From an uncultured Oscillospiraceae bacterium (GTDB taxonomy: Bacteria; Bacillota; Clostridia; Oscillospirales; Ruminococcaceae), in NCBI GenBank assembly GCA_910579175.1, contig CAJTTB010000004.1:1-64000 (forward strand): a stretch of 64,000 bases of DNA, written 5' to 3'. Made by a program: the position numbers and the translations under genes. A model generated the notes under the pieces. The model saw only the letters and a list, made by a program, of their open reading frames with translations. It had not been told where the DNA came from and searched no databases. Positions 24,140 through 33,320 of the stretch are shown here, one piece after another. Within the stretch, counting starts at the first letter, position 1. Every line of letters starts with the position of its first letter.

Positions 24140-25834
24140 ATGAAAGTTGTAATTGTTGGAGGCGTTGCTGGAGGAGCAACCGCTGCAGCCAGATTGCGCA
24201 GATTGGACGAAAAGGCACAGATTATCGTATTGGAGCGCAGTGGGTTTGTCTCTTATGCAAATTGTGGTTTGCCCTATTATATTGGTGGAGTGATTTCAGA
24301 AAAAAGTGCTTTGACCTTGCAAACACCACAGAGTTTTTGGAATCGTTTTCAGATTGATGTAAGAGTCAATAATGAAGTGCTTTCCATTCATCCAGAAGAA
24401 AAAAAGGTAGTGGTACAAAATCGGGAAGATGGCAGTACCTATGAAGAAAGTTATGATAAACTCATTTTATCTCCCGGTGCAAAATCCATTCGCCCAAATC
24501 TTGCTGGAATGGATTCAGAACAGATTTTTACATTGCGTACAGTAGAAGATACCTTTGCAATTCATACATTTTTACAACAGCAAAAACCGAAATCAGCCGT
24601 TATCATTGGTGGTGGATTCATTGGTTTGGAGATGGCAGAAAACTTGTTACATACCGGAATGGACGTTACCGTAATTGAGCGGATAAATCAAGTTATGCCG
24701 CCACTGGATTATGATATGGCTTGCGAGATACACCCTTATTTAAAAAGCAAGGGAATGAACTTATTATTGGGAAAATCTGTGGTGGGATTTGAACCATTGG
24801 ATCAGCAGATTTCTGTCAAATTAGAAGCAGGTGAGTCAATCAATACCGATATGGTAGTTATGGCGGTGGGTGTTCAGCCAGAAACAACCTTGGCAAAACA
24901 AGCAGGTTTGACTTTGGGCGTGCGCGATGCAATTGTGGTTAATCAACATATGCAGACTTCTGATAAAGATATTTATGCAGTGGGAGACGCAGTGGAAATC
25001 AATCAATTTATAACCGGTCAAAAGGGATTGACTCCATTGGCAGGACCAGCCAACAAACAGGGCAGAATTGCCGCAGATCACATCTGTGGGCGCGAGAGCA
25101 GCTATTGTGGAGCGCAGGGCTCTTCTGTAATCAAGTTGTTTGATATGACAGCCGCTTCTACAGGAATCAATGAAAAAACTGCACAACAGTTGAAGATTCC
25201 ATATGACAAGATTGTCACTTTGTCCGCTTCTCATGCGACCTATTATCCAGGTGCCAATAATATGGTGGTAAAAGTTTTGTTCTCGCCAGAGGATGGCACT
25301 ATTTTAGGGGCACAGATTGTTGGCTTTGATGGTGTGGATAAGCGAATTGATGTATTGGCAACTGCGATTCGAGCAAAGATGACCGCTGCGGATTTAACAG
25401 AATTAGAGTTGTCTTATGCACCCCCATATTCCTCTGCAAAAGATCCAGTAAATATGGCGGGATATGTAATAGAAAACCTATTAAATAAAACCGTAAAACA
25501 GTATCATTGGCATGATGTAGAACAACTTCCAAGGGATGGTTCTGTGACATTGTTAGATGTCAGAACAGAAACAGAATATCAAAATGGGCATATTGATGGA
25601 ACACTGCATATTCCAGTAGATATCCTAAGAGAGCATTTAAGTGAATTAGACCAGTCTAAACCAGTTTATGTAAACTGCCAAAGTGGCTTGCGCAGTTATA
25701 TAGCCTGTAGAATTCTTTCTCAAAATGGTTTTGATTGTTATAATTTATCCGGTGGATATCGTTTTTATGCCAGTGTAATGAAAGACAAATCATTTTATCA
25801 AACGGCTGTACACCCCTGTGGTGTAAAAATCTAG
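24140..25834 (+). CDS. FAD-dependent CoA-disulfide/persulfide reductase with rhodanese domain
   Basis: A 564-residue fusion. Residues 1-445 form a pyridine-nucleotide-disulfide oxidoreductase: FAD motif VGGVAGGATAAARLRR, redox Cys42 in ANCGLPYY, NAD(P)H motif VIIGGGFIGLEMAE, and the second FAD motif DIYAVGDAVE. Residues about 460-560 form a rhodanese domain with LLDVRTETEYQNGHIDG and catalytic Cys513 (NCQSGLRS). The single Cys42 and the fusion match CoA-disulfide reductase/NADH-dependent persulfide reductases (CdrL/Npsr type) acting on CoA persulfide or polysulfide. NADH oxidase activity is an alternative. Confidence 0.88.
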   Translation: MKVVIVGGVAGGATAAARLRRLDEKAQIIVLERSGFVSYANCGLPYYIGGVISEKSALTLQTPQSFWNRFQIDVRVNNEVLSIHPEEKKVVVQNREDGSTYEESYDKLILSPGAKSIRPNLAGMDSEQIFTLRTVEDTFAIHTFLQQQKPKSAVIIGGGFIGLEMAENLLHTGMDVTVIERINQVMPPLDYDMACEIHPYLKSKGMNLLLGKSVVGFEPLDQQISVKLEAGESINTDMVVMAVGVQPETTLAKQAGLTLGVRDAIVVNQHMQTSDKDIYAVGDAVEINQFITGQKGLTPLAGPANKQGRIAADHICGRESSYCGAQGSSVIKLFDMTAASTGINEKTAQQLKIPYDKIVTLSASHATYYPGANNMVVKVLFSPEDGTILGAQIVGFDGVDKRIDVLATAIRAKMTAADLTELELSYAPPYSSAKDPVNMAGYVIENLLNKTVKQYHWHDVEQLPRDGSVTLLDVRTETEYQNGHIDGTLHIPVDILREHLSELDQSKPVYVNCQSGLRSYIACRILSQNGFDCYNLSGGYRFYASVMKDKSFYQTAVHPCGVKI

Positions 25835-25843
25835 AAGGCAAGT

Positions 25844-25873
25844 AAAAATGCGCTCACATTTGTGGGCGCATTT
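25844..25873. terminator. Bidirectional terminator between convergent genes
   Basis: Stem AAATGCGCTCACA / TGTGGGCGCATTT with one G-U pair and a 2-nt loop. The T run is strong on the minus strand and weaker on the plus strand. It separates the CoA-disulfide-reductase gene from dus. Confidence 0.8.
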
Positions 25874-25878
25874 GATAT

Positions 25879-26850
25879 TTATTGCATTTGTTGAACTTGT
25901 TTGACAAGTTGTTGAATATCCGCATAAACTTCCAAGTTGCTGCATAAATTTCGGAATTTTGCAGCATGGGGAATTCCTTTTAGATACCAAGCAACATGCT
26001 TTCTGGCTTCCCTCATAGCTATTTTTTCTCCTTTGAATTGACAAATGAGTGAAATATGCTCTAACATAATTTCCATTTTTTCATCTAGAGACTTCTCGGG
26101 CAATCGGGTATTGGTTTCCAAATAGGTTTCGATTTCTTCAAAGATCCAAGGTCTGCCATAAGAACCGCGCCCAACCATAATCAGATCACAACCCGTTTTT
26201 TCATACATCTGTTTTGCAGTTTCTGGAGTGGTGATGTCTCCATTGCCAATCACAGGTATTGTTACAGCTTGTTTGACTTGGCGAATGATATCAATATCAA
26301 CAGGAGGCTGATACATCTGTTTTCTAGTTCTACCATGTATAGTGATTGCAGAAGCGCCAGCTTGTTCAAGCATTTGAGCAAGTTCTACGGCATTGACACA
26401 ACTGTCATCAAATCCCTTTCGGATTTTGACTGTAATGGGAATGGCAGTGGCATCAACACAGGCTTTGACAATATCCGCTGCCAGTTGTGGAGCTTTCATC
26501 AATGCACTTCCAGCACCAGTGCTGACCACTTTAGGAACAGGACAACCCATATTGATATCAATGAATTGTGGCTCATATTGTTCTGCAATTTTACATGCCT
26601 TTGCCATAAATTCTGGTTCGCTTCCAAAAAGCTGAATTGCCATTGGAAATTCGGCTGCGGTGACAGAAAGCAATTCGGCAGTTTTGCGGTCGGAATAACA
26701 TAGTCCTTTGGCACTTGCCATCTCCCCGACAACCAGGCTTGCGCCATATTTTTTGCACATGTAGCGATAGGCTTTATCGGCAACCGATGCCATGGGGGCA
26801 AGTGCCGCAGTGCGTTTTATTAATTGTTTTGCAATTATCATATTTTTCAA
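25879..26850 (-). CDS. dus: tRNA-dihydrouridine synthase
   Basis: A 323-residue flavoenzyme reducing uridines to dihydrouridine in tRNA. It has an N-terminal FMN-barrel entry LAPMASVADKAYR, the active-site loop NMGCPVPKVV with catalytic Cys103, TVKIRKGFDD, TIHGRTRKQMY, IGNGDI and MVGRGSYGRPW. The Dus subtype (B or C like) cannot be fixed from this. It is monocistronic and divergent from polA. Confidence 0.93.
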   Translation of the reverse strand: MKNMIIAKQLIKRTAALAPMASVADKAYRYMCKKYGASLVVGEMASAKGLCYSDRKTAELLSVTAAEFPMAIQLFGSEPEFMAKACKIAEQYEPQFIDINMGCPVPKVVSTGAGSALMKAPQLAADIVKACVDATAIPITVKIRKGFDDSCVNAVELAQMLEQAGASAITIHGRTRKQMYQPPVDIDIIRQVKQAVTIPVIGNGDITTPETAKQMYEKTGCDLIMVGRGSYGRPWIFEEIETYLETNTRLPEKSLDEKMEIMLEHISLICQFKGEKIAMREARKHVAWYLKGIPHAAKFRNLCSNLEVYADIQQLVKQVQQMQ

Positions 26851-26905
26851 ATAAACAAATCCTTTTCGCTTGAATTCACATGAATGAAGTGGTATACTAA
26901 ACTAT

Positions 26906-26949
26906 AATAATAAAAAATGAAATAGTTTCATTTTTTATTATTTTTTTAT
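26906..26949. terminator. Strong hairpin with T tract in the dus/polA divergent region
   Basis: A perfect 17-bp inverted repeat (26906-26922 with 26926-26942, left arm AATAATAAAAAATGAAA) has a 3-nt loop and is followed by seven T on the plus strand. TATACT (26893) and TATAAT (26903) lie just upstream on the plus strand. It cannot be the end of a neighbouring gene, because both genes are transcribed away from it. It may attenuate the polA leader or end a short RNA. Confidence 0.55.
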
Positions 26950-27031
26950 TATGAAGGACCGATGACATAATGATATTTGATTATAAGATATTTACAATTT
27001 TAAGTCAAGGATAAAGGATTGGAGAAAGTCA

Positions 27032-29575
27032 ATGAAGTTACTTGCAATTGATGGAAATAGTATTTTAAATCGTGCATTTTATGGCGTGCGATTGTTGAGC
27101 AATCAAAAGGGAATGTATACCAATGCAATTTTTGGTTTTTTGAATATTCTCTTAAAATTACAAAAGGATTATCCAACTGAGTTGATGGCAATCACCTTTG
27201 ACCTTTCAGCTCCAACTTTTCGACATATACAGTATGAAGAATATAAAGCAAATCGAAAAGGTATGCCGGAGGAATTGGCAGTACAACTTCAACCTTTAAA
27301 GGACTTGCTAACAGCAATGGGATATCAAATTTTAGAAAAAGAGGGTTTTGAAGCGGATGATATTTTGGGGACATTGGCAAAACTTTGTACCAGAGAAAAT
27401 TGTGATTGTGTGATTGCAACTGGTGACCGTGATGCCTTGCAGTTAATTGATAAACGGGTTGGCGTTTGTTTGGTGAAAACAAAAGGCAATGTATACTATG
27501 ATACCGCGCAGTTTCAAAAAGATTATGGGTTTGACCCCATTCATTTGATTGATTTAAAAGCACTGATGGGGGATTCCTCTGATAACATTCCAGGTGTAAA
27601 GGGAATCGGCGAAAAAACTGCCATGAATTTGATTCAAAAGTATCAGACGGTTGACTTTATCTATCAGCATTTAGACGAATTAGAAGCAACTCCCCGTGTC
27701 AAAAGACTGTTACAAGAGGGAAAAGATAGCGCCACTTTAAGTAGAGCACTTGCGACCATTTGTTTAGAAGTTCCCTTAGAAATTCATTTGAAGGATTTGG
27801 TACCAAAGAAAATGCAGACAGAAACTTTGTCGAATTTGTTGATTGACTTAGAAATGTTTAGCTTTTTTGACAAACTTCATATTGGTGCGATTGCTACTGA
27901 TGATACAGAAAAACCTAAGAAAAAAGTTTCGGTTTCTATTCAAAATCATCTGCCGGTAGAAGAGCTTAAAAAGCAGTTGGAAGAAGATGGTATCATTCAT
28001 GTGCTCTGGTTGGATCAGTTGTATTTCGTTCGTCAAAATCAAATAATCTGTTATCAACATGCTATAGAAGAAATCATCAAACAGGTGGTGTTTGCCTCTG
28101 ACTTACCTAAGCGCACTTATATGGCAAAATCCTTTTATAAACTGGCAAGGGTATCCGATTGTGAATTTAAAAATTTAATCTTTGATGCAGAACTTGCGGC
28201 GTATTTGTTGAATGTTTCTTCCAAAGGATATTTGTTGGAACACCTGACACAGAAATATCTGTCAACAGAATATGATATAGAAGCTTCTTTGCAGCCAGTT
28301 GCTGGATTTATCGATTTATGTGAGGAATTGATGCAGCGGGTAGAACAAGAACAGATGTTAAAATTGTTACAAGAAATTGAACTTCCCCTATGTGAAGTGC
28401 TCTCTGATATGGAGTATGAGGGCTTTGGCATTGATATCAAACAGCTTGAGATATATCGTGAGGAATTACAAGATCAGATAGACCAGATTAAAGAAGAAAT
28501 TTTACAACTGGCGGGTCATGAATTTAACCCCAATTCAACTAAGGAATTGGGAACGGTTTTATTTGAAGAGTTGGGATTGCCTTCACAGAAAAAGACAAAA
28601 ACTGGTTATTCCACCAATGTAGATGTATTGGAAAGTCTGCTGGGAAAACATCCCATCATTGAAAAACTATTGGAATATCGAAAATTAACCAAGTTGCAAT
28701 CCACCTATGTCATTGGATTGCTAAAGGTAGTAGGAAAAGATGGTCGTGTACATTCGACCTTTAACCAAACAGAAACCCGAACAGGGCGCATTAGTTCCAT
28801 TGAGCCAAATGTGCAAAATATACCAATTCGCACAGAACAAGGCAGTAAGATTCGCAAGTGCTTTGTAGCTCGACCTGGATATGTTTTGGTAGATGCTGAT
28901 TATTCACAGATTGAGTTGCGCATTTTAGCGCACATTGCACAGGATGAGGGAATGCAAAAGGCATTTGCACAAGGGGTGGACATTCATCAAGTGACTGCAT
29001 CAGAGGTATTTAAAGTACCGCTGGAGCAGGTGACCCCACAAATGAGAAGTCGTGCAAAAGCAATTAATTTTGGAATTGTATATGGAATTGGTGCCTATTC
29101 TTTATCGCAGGATATTGATGTATCGGTACAGGAAGCCAAGGAGTATATTGGTGAGTATCTAAAGACCTACAGTGGTGTGGAACGATATATGGAGCAGGTG
29201 GTAGAGCAGGCGGAAAAAAATGGGTATGTGGAAACACTATATCATCGCAGACGTGATTTATTGGATATTCATTCCAGCAATAAAACCGTAAAGGCATTTG
29301 CAAAGCGAATTGCGCTGAATACACCCATTCAGGGAACCGCAGCAGATATCATTAAAATTGCGATGATTCGTGTTTACCAGCGCTTGAAAAGAGAGGATTT
29401 GGATGCAAAACTCATCTTGCAGGTACACGATGAACTGATTATCGAAGCGCCAGCGTTGCAGGCATCTATCATTGCAAATCTGCTGAAAGAGGAGATGGAA
29501 CATGCAGCAAATTTGTTGGTGAGATTGCTGGTAGATGTACACACGGGAATAAATTGGTTGGAAGCGAAGGGATAA
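27032..29575 (+). CDS. polA: DNA polymerase I
   Basis: This 847-residue repair and gap-filling polymerase has an N-terminal 5'-3' exonuclease (residues 1 to about 290; LLAIDGNSILNRAFYG, GEKTAMNLIQKY). The 3'-5' exonuclease-like domain (about 300-430) lacks the acidic DxE residues, as in other Firmicute enzymes, so proofreading is unlikely. The polymerase domain (about 440-847) has motif A DADYSQIELRI (near 622), motif B RAKAINFGIVYGI (near 675) and motif C QVHDELI (near 797). The start follows GGAG. It heads a run of closely spaced plus-strand genes. Confidence 0.96.
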   Translation: MKLLAIDGNSILNRAFYGVRLLSNQKGMYTNAIFGFLNILLKLQKDYPTELMAITFDLSAPTFRHIQYEEYKANRKGMPEELAVQLQPLKDLLTAMGYQILEKEGFEADDILGTLAKLCTRENCDCVIATGDRDALQLIDKRVGVCLVKTKGNVYYDTAQFQKDYGFDPIHLIDLKALMGDSSDNIPGVKGIGEKTAMNLIQKYQTVDFIYQHLDELEATPRVKRLLQEGKDSATLSRALATICLEVPLEIHLKDLVPKKMQTETLSNLLIDLEMFSFFDKLHIGAIATDDTEKPKKKVSVSIQNHLPVEELKKQLEEDGIIHVLWLDQLYFVRQNQIICYQHAIEEIIKQVVFASDLPKRTYMAKSFYKLARVSDCEFKNLIFDAELAAYLLNVSSKGYLLEHLTQKYLSTEYDIEASLQPVAGFIDLCEELMQRVEQEQMLKLLQEIELPLCEVLSDMEYEGFGIDIKQLEIYREELQDQIDQIKEEILQLAGHEFNPNSTKELGTVLFEELGLPSQKKTKTGYSTNVDVLESLLGKHPIIEKLLEYRKLTKLQSTYVIGLLKVVGKDGRVHSTFNQTETRTGRISSIEPNVQNIPIRTEQGSKIRKCFVARPGYVLVDADYSQIELRILAHIAQDEGMQKAFAQGVDIHQVTASEVFKVPLEQVTPQMRSRAKAINFGIVYGIGAYSLSQDIDVSVQEAKEYIGEYLKTYSGVERYMEQVVEQAEKNGYVETLYHRRRDLLDIHSSNKTVKAFAKRIALNTPIQGTAADIIKIAMIRVYQRLKREDLDAKLILQVHDELIIEAPALQASIIANLLKEEMEHAANLLVRLLVDVHTGINWLEAKG

Positions 29576-29582
29576 AGAAAGG

Positions 29583-30044
29583 ATGTCAACATTGAATATA
29601 TTGATTATTTGTACTGGAAATACCTGCCGAAGCCCAATGGCGGAGGGTATTTTGAAAAGTTTATTAGCTGAGAAAAAACGGACAACGATTTCGGTGAGCA
29701 GCATGGGAACAAGTGCATTTGATGGGGAAAGTCCAACCATGAATGCAATTGATGCAATGAAAGAAGTGGGAATTGATATTTCTCAAAAGAAATCCCAACG
29801 CGTGACAGTACAGGATTTGTTAAATACAGATTTGATTTATGTGATGACCCCTTCTCATTGGAATATTTTGACTGATGCAGTCCCAGAAGTGGAAGATAAA
29901 ATTCGCATTTTAAACATTCCAGATCCTTATGGTCAAAATCTAAATATTTATCGGGATTGTAGGGACAAGATGATATTGTATTTTAAAAAAGAATTTGAGC
30001 AAGGAGGTAGATTAGAGCATGCTGGAACTTCCGAATCACTTTAG
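29583..30044 (+). CDS. Low-molecular-weight phosphatase, YwlE-like
   Basis: A 153-residue LMW-PTP-fold protein. The P-loop is CTGNTCRS (Cys10 nucleophile, Arg16) and the general acid is Asp114 (IPDPYG). The Thr after Asn (Thr14) matches the residue that gives Bacillus YwlE its phosphoarginine specificity, where tyrosine phosphatases usually carry a bulkier residue. Protein-arginine phosphatase is therefore the best guess, linked to McsB/Clp signalling. The ATG at 29583 abuts AAAGG; a TTG at 29592 has better spacing and may be the true start. The 3' end overlaps rimI by 26 bp. Confidence 0.82.
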   Translation: MSTLNILIICTGNTCRSPMAEGILKSLLAEKKRTTISVSSMGTSAFDGESPTMNAIDAMKEVGIDISQKKSQRVTVQDLLNTDLIYVMTPSHWNILTDAVPEVEDKIRILNIPDPYGQNLNIYRDCRDKMILYFKKEFEQGGRLEHAGTSESL

Positions 30045-30495
30045 CTTGACAGATATGACCTTAGAACATGTAGAGGCAGTGCATGAGATTTTTGAGGAAT
30101 GTTTTACAGCAGAGCGTTGGAGCAGAAAGAGCATTCGCGAAGAGTTGGACAACCCTTTGGCGGTGACTTTGGTGGTGTTACACCATCGGTTGGTAGTTGC
30201 ATTTTTGAATGGGCGTCATATCTGTCAAGAGGGTGATATCAACCAGATTGCAGTAAAAAAAGAGTACCGTCGGCATGGGTTGGCCAGTTATTTGATGAAG
30301 GCACTATTTGAAAGAGCAAAAAAAGAACAGATTGCACATTATACATTAGAGGTGCGCAGCAGCAATCAACAAGCAATTGACTTTTATCACAGTTTGGGAT
30401 TTGAACAGGTAGGAAGAAGAAAAGACTATTATTCTAAACCAAAAGAAGATGCGTTGTTGTATCGCAAAATCATTCAAAAAGGAGTGGATAATTAA
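30019..30495 (+). CDS. rimI: Ribosomal protein S18 alanine N-acetyltransferase-like GNAT
   Basis: A 158-residue GNAT acetyltransferase. The acetyl-CoA motif is QIAVKKEYRRHGLASYLM, followed by LEVRSSNQQAIDFYHSLGFEQVGRRKDYY, the RimI signature with its C-terminal Tyr pair. It probably acetylates the S18 N-terminus. Its Shine-Dalgarno site (AAGGAGG) lies inside the preceding gene. RimI and TsaD genes are often linked in Firmicutes; here two MATE genes separate them. Confidence 0.88.
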   Translation: MLELPNHFSLTDMTLEHVEAVHEIFEECFTAERWSRKSIREELDNPLAVTLVVLHHRLVVAFLNGRHICQEGDINQIAVKKEYRRHGLASYLMKALFERAKKEQIAHYTLEVRSSNQQAIDFYHSLGFEQVGRRKDYYSKPKEDALLYRKIIQKGVDN

Positions 30496-31848
30496 ATGGT
30501 AAAAGAAATGACATCAGGGAGTCCAATGAAACTGATTTTATATTTTTCTATCCCAATGCTAATTGGGAATGTATTTCAACAATTTTATAATATGGTAGAT
30601 GCAATGGTGGTTGGTCGTTTTGTGAGTATGCAGGCGTTGGCAGCTGTAGGGGCGACTGGATCGATGATGTTTACTATTTTGGGATTTGCAATGGGATTGA
30701 CAACCGGCTTTTCCATTATTATTTCTCAAAGATTTGGAGCAGGAAACCAAGCAGGTGTGCGGCAAGCAGTGGCATTGTCAATTTATCTTTCCATTGGTAT
30801 TACGATTGTTATGACAGTGGTGGGGTTTGTGTTGACGGATCCACTGCTTACATTGATGAACACACCACCAGATATTATTGAGGACTCCAAAACATATTTA
30901 TATGTCATCTTTGGCGGTGTGGTTGCGGGTATTTTTTATAATCTATTTTCCTCTGTTTTAAGGGCTTTGGGAGATAGCAAAACCCCGCTTTATTTTTTGA
31001 TTTTGGCATCTATTTTAAATGTGGTATTGGATTTGATATTTGTCATTATCTTTTCAATGGGTGTTGCTGGAGTTGCCTATGCAACAATTATTGCACAGTT
31101 GATTTCTTGTATTTTATGTGTACTATATATGTTGAAAAAGTATCCTTTACTTCGGCTACAAAAACAAGATTGGGCTTGGAATCAAAAAACTGCAATGCAG
31201 CTTTTAAGAATTGGATTGCCCGCAGCATTTCAAAATTCTGTAACAGGTCTGGGTGTGTTGATTTTGCAGTCGGTCGTAAATGGCTTTGGTTCTATTGTGG
31301 TAGCAGCATATACCGCAGCGTCAAAGGTACAGCAGTTAGCGACACAACCGTTGTTTTCTTTTGGCTTGGCAATGGCGACCTACAGCGGTCAGAACTTAGG
31401 GGCTGGCAGATTGGATCGTGTGCGTCAGGGTGTACGCGCTGGTATGATCTTGACAATCATCAGTTCTATTGCGGGAATGGTTTTGATGATTTTCTGTAGT
31501 GAGTGGTTGATTCACCTATTTATATCAGGGGAAGAAGTGGAGACAGTTGCCAAGGTGATGGAATATGCAAAAATTTATTTAATTGTCACTTCTATTTTTT
31601 ATTTCTGTTTGGGTGGATTGCTACTCTATCGAAACACTTTGCAGGGGCTGGGCAATGCGATGATACCTATGCTTTCTGGATTCTTAGAATTGGTTGTACG
31701 CATTGTGCTTTGTATCTCATTGCCATTGGTGTTTGACTTTGTAGGAATTCCCTTGGCGGATATAGGGGCATGGATTGCAGCTTTTGTGTTAAATGGTGTC
31801 TTTTATTATCGCAATGTTCGAGTATTGGAAGAAGGTAGAAGAACTTAA
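30496..31848 (+). CDS. MATE-family multidrug/cation antiporter (first copy)
   Basis: A 450-residue integral membrane protein with about 12 predicted helices and the MATE internal repeat. The N-terminal PMLIGNVFQQFYNMVDAMVV is the family signature. It should exchange Na+ or H+ for organic cations or metabolites across the cytoplasmic membrane. It starts directly after the rimI stop with AAGGAG inside rimI, so it is coupled to the upstream genes. A perfect 15-bp-stem terminator follows. Confidence 0.92.
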   Translation: MVKEMTSGSPMKLILYFSIPMLIGNVFQQFYNMVDAMVVGRFVSMQALAAVGATGSMMFTILGFAMGLTTGFSIIISQRFGAGNQAGVRQAVALSIYLSIGITIVMTVVGFVLTDPLLTLMNTPPDIIEDSKTYLYVIFGGVVAGIFYNLFSSVLRALGDSKTPLYFLILASILNVVLDLIFVIIFSMGVAGVAYATIIAQLISCILCVLYMLKKYPLLRLQKQDWAWNQKTAMQLLRIGLPAAFQNSVTGLGVLILQSVVNGFGSIVVAAYTAASKVQQLATQPLFSFGLAMATYSGQNLGAGRLDRVRQGVRAGMILTIISSIAGMVLMIFCSEWLIHLFISGEEVETVAKVMEYAKIYLIVTSIFYFCLGGLLLYRNTLQGLGNAMIPMLSGFLELVVRIVLCISLPLVFDFVGIPLADIGAWIAAFVLNGVFYYRNVRVLEEGRRT

Positions 31849-31894
31849 CAGAGTTTGTGATTTAAAGCTGGTAAACAGAGTAAAATTTTGTTAC

Positions 31895-31934
31895 AATAAG
31901 GTTGTAAAATGATGTTTTTACAACCTTATTTTTA
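31895..31934 (+). terminator. Terminator between the two MATE genes
   Basis: Perfect 15-bp stem AATAAGGTTGTAAAA / TTTTACAACCTTATT with a 6-nt loop and TTT. It should end most polA-operon transcripts. No clear promoter separates it from the second MATE gene, so read-through may supply that gene. Confidence 0.85.
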
Positions 31935-31958
31935 TGTGAATCTTTAGGAGGTTATTAT

Positions 31959-33320
31959 TTGAGTGAACACATTATGGGCAGTATGCCCATGAAAAAATTG
32001 TTGATTTCCATGTCATTGCCAATTATGTTATCTATGGTGGTACAGGCACTTTATAACATTGTGGATGGGATTTTTGTAGCACAGATTGGGGAAGATGCTT
32101 TGGCAGCGGTTTCATTTGCATTTCCGGTACAGATGATAATGATAGCGGTGTCAGTTGGCACGTCAGTGGGGATTAATTCGCTGATGTCCCGATATATGGG
32201 GAGTCAAAATGCAGATAAAGTCAATGCAACCGCTAAAAATGGCTTGTTGTTGGCGGTATTGAGTTGGCTTGTCTTTGTGGTATTTGGCTTATTTGGTGCA
32301 AGGTGGTTTATGAGTATCTTCACCGATCAAGAAAATTTAATGGAAATGGGAATCCAATATATTGTAATCTGTAGTGTTTTTTCCATTGGTGTTTTTGTGC
32401 AGATTGTGTTTGAACGATTTATGCAGGCAAGTGGAAAACCAATTTACAGTATGATTTTACAGGGTGTTGGGGCAATTTTAAATATTATGTTAGACCCTAT
32501 TTTGATTTTTGGTTGGTTTGGTCTGCCAAAGATGGGAGTGGCTGGTGCAGCAATTGCGACCGTTGTTGGTCAGATTGTGGCGATGCTGATTGGATTGTGG
32601 CTGACGATTTATAAATTACCCAACATTCAGATTCATTTTGGCGGATTTCGACCAGATAAAAAAATCATTCAAAAAATTTATATCGTTGGTATCCCAGCAA
32701 TATTGATTCAGGGAATGACAGCAATTATGACAATAGGGATGAATATGATATTGGCACCGTTTTCTGATCTAGTGGTTTCAGTATTTGGAATTTATTATAA
32801 ACTGCAAAATTTTGTATTTATGGCTATTTTAGGGTTAACGAATGCACTGATTCCAATTATAGGATATAATTATGGTGCTAAAAATGGAGATAGGGTGATA
32901 CAGGCAATCCGGTTGAGTGTGTTGTTGAGCAGCGGAATGATGTTGTTGGGAACCATTGTTTTTCAAATTTTTCCAAAGCAGTTATTGCTTTTGTTTGATG
33001 CACAGCAAGATATGCTTTCTGTTGGAATTCCCGCTTTGAGAATCATTAGTCTTTCTTTTTTATTTGCTGGAATTTCTATGGTATTGTGTTCTGCTTTTCA
33101 GGCAATGGGAAATGGGATATTGAGTTTGATTGTGACATTGGTTCGACAACTGATATTACTGCTTCCATTGTCTTGGTGGTTGGCACGTACCTATGGGTTG
33201 CCAGAGACCTGGATTGCTTTTTTGATTGTAGAAGTCATTTGTATGGGATTGAGTTTTTGGATGATGCGTTGGATTTATCGCAACCAGATTCAAAATATAG
33301 TAGAAAGGAAAAAATCATGA
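31959..33320 (+). CDS. MATE-family multidrug/cation antiporter (second copy)
   Basis: A 453-residue, 12-helix MATE protein, clearly diverged from its upstream neighbour (SMSLPIMLSMVVQALYNIVDG versus YFSIPMLIGNVFQQFYNMVDA). Translation starts at TTG (31959), 7 nt after AGGAGG. Its TGA overlaps the tsaD start (ATGA), so it is coupled to tsaD. Confidence 0.92.
   Translation: MSEHIMGSMPMKKLLISMSLPIMLSMVVQALYNIVDGIFVAQIGEDALAAVSFAFPVQMIMIAVSVGTSVGINSLMSRYMGSQNADKVNATAKNGLLLAVLSWLVFVVFGLFGARWFMSIFTDQENLMEMGIQYIVICSVFSIGVFVQIVFERFMQASGKPIYSMILQGVGAILNIMLDPILIFGWFGLPKMGVAGAAIATVVGQIVAMLIGLWLTIYKLPNIQIHFGGFRPDKKIIQKIYIVGIPAILIQGMTAIMTIGMNMILAPFSDLVVSVFGIYYKLQNFVFMAILGLTNALIPIIGYNYGAKNGDRVIQAIRLSVLLSSGMMLLGTIVFQIFPKQLLLLFDAQQDMLSVGIPALRIISLSFLFAGISMVLCSAFQAMGNGILSLIVTLVRQLILLLPLSWWLARTYGLPETWIAFLIVEVICMGLSFWMMRWIYRNQIQNIVERKKS

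Noticed and set aside
33086..33316. 77-codon N-terminal extension of tsaD
   Set aside because: It lies inside the MATE gene in another frame; the ATG at 33317 matches the family N-terminus and has AAAGG upstream.
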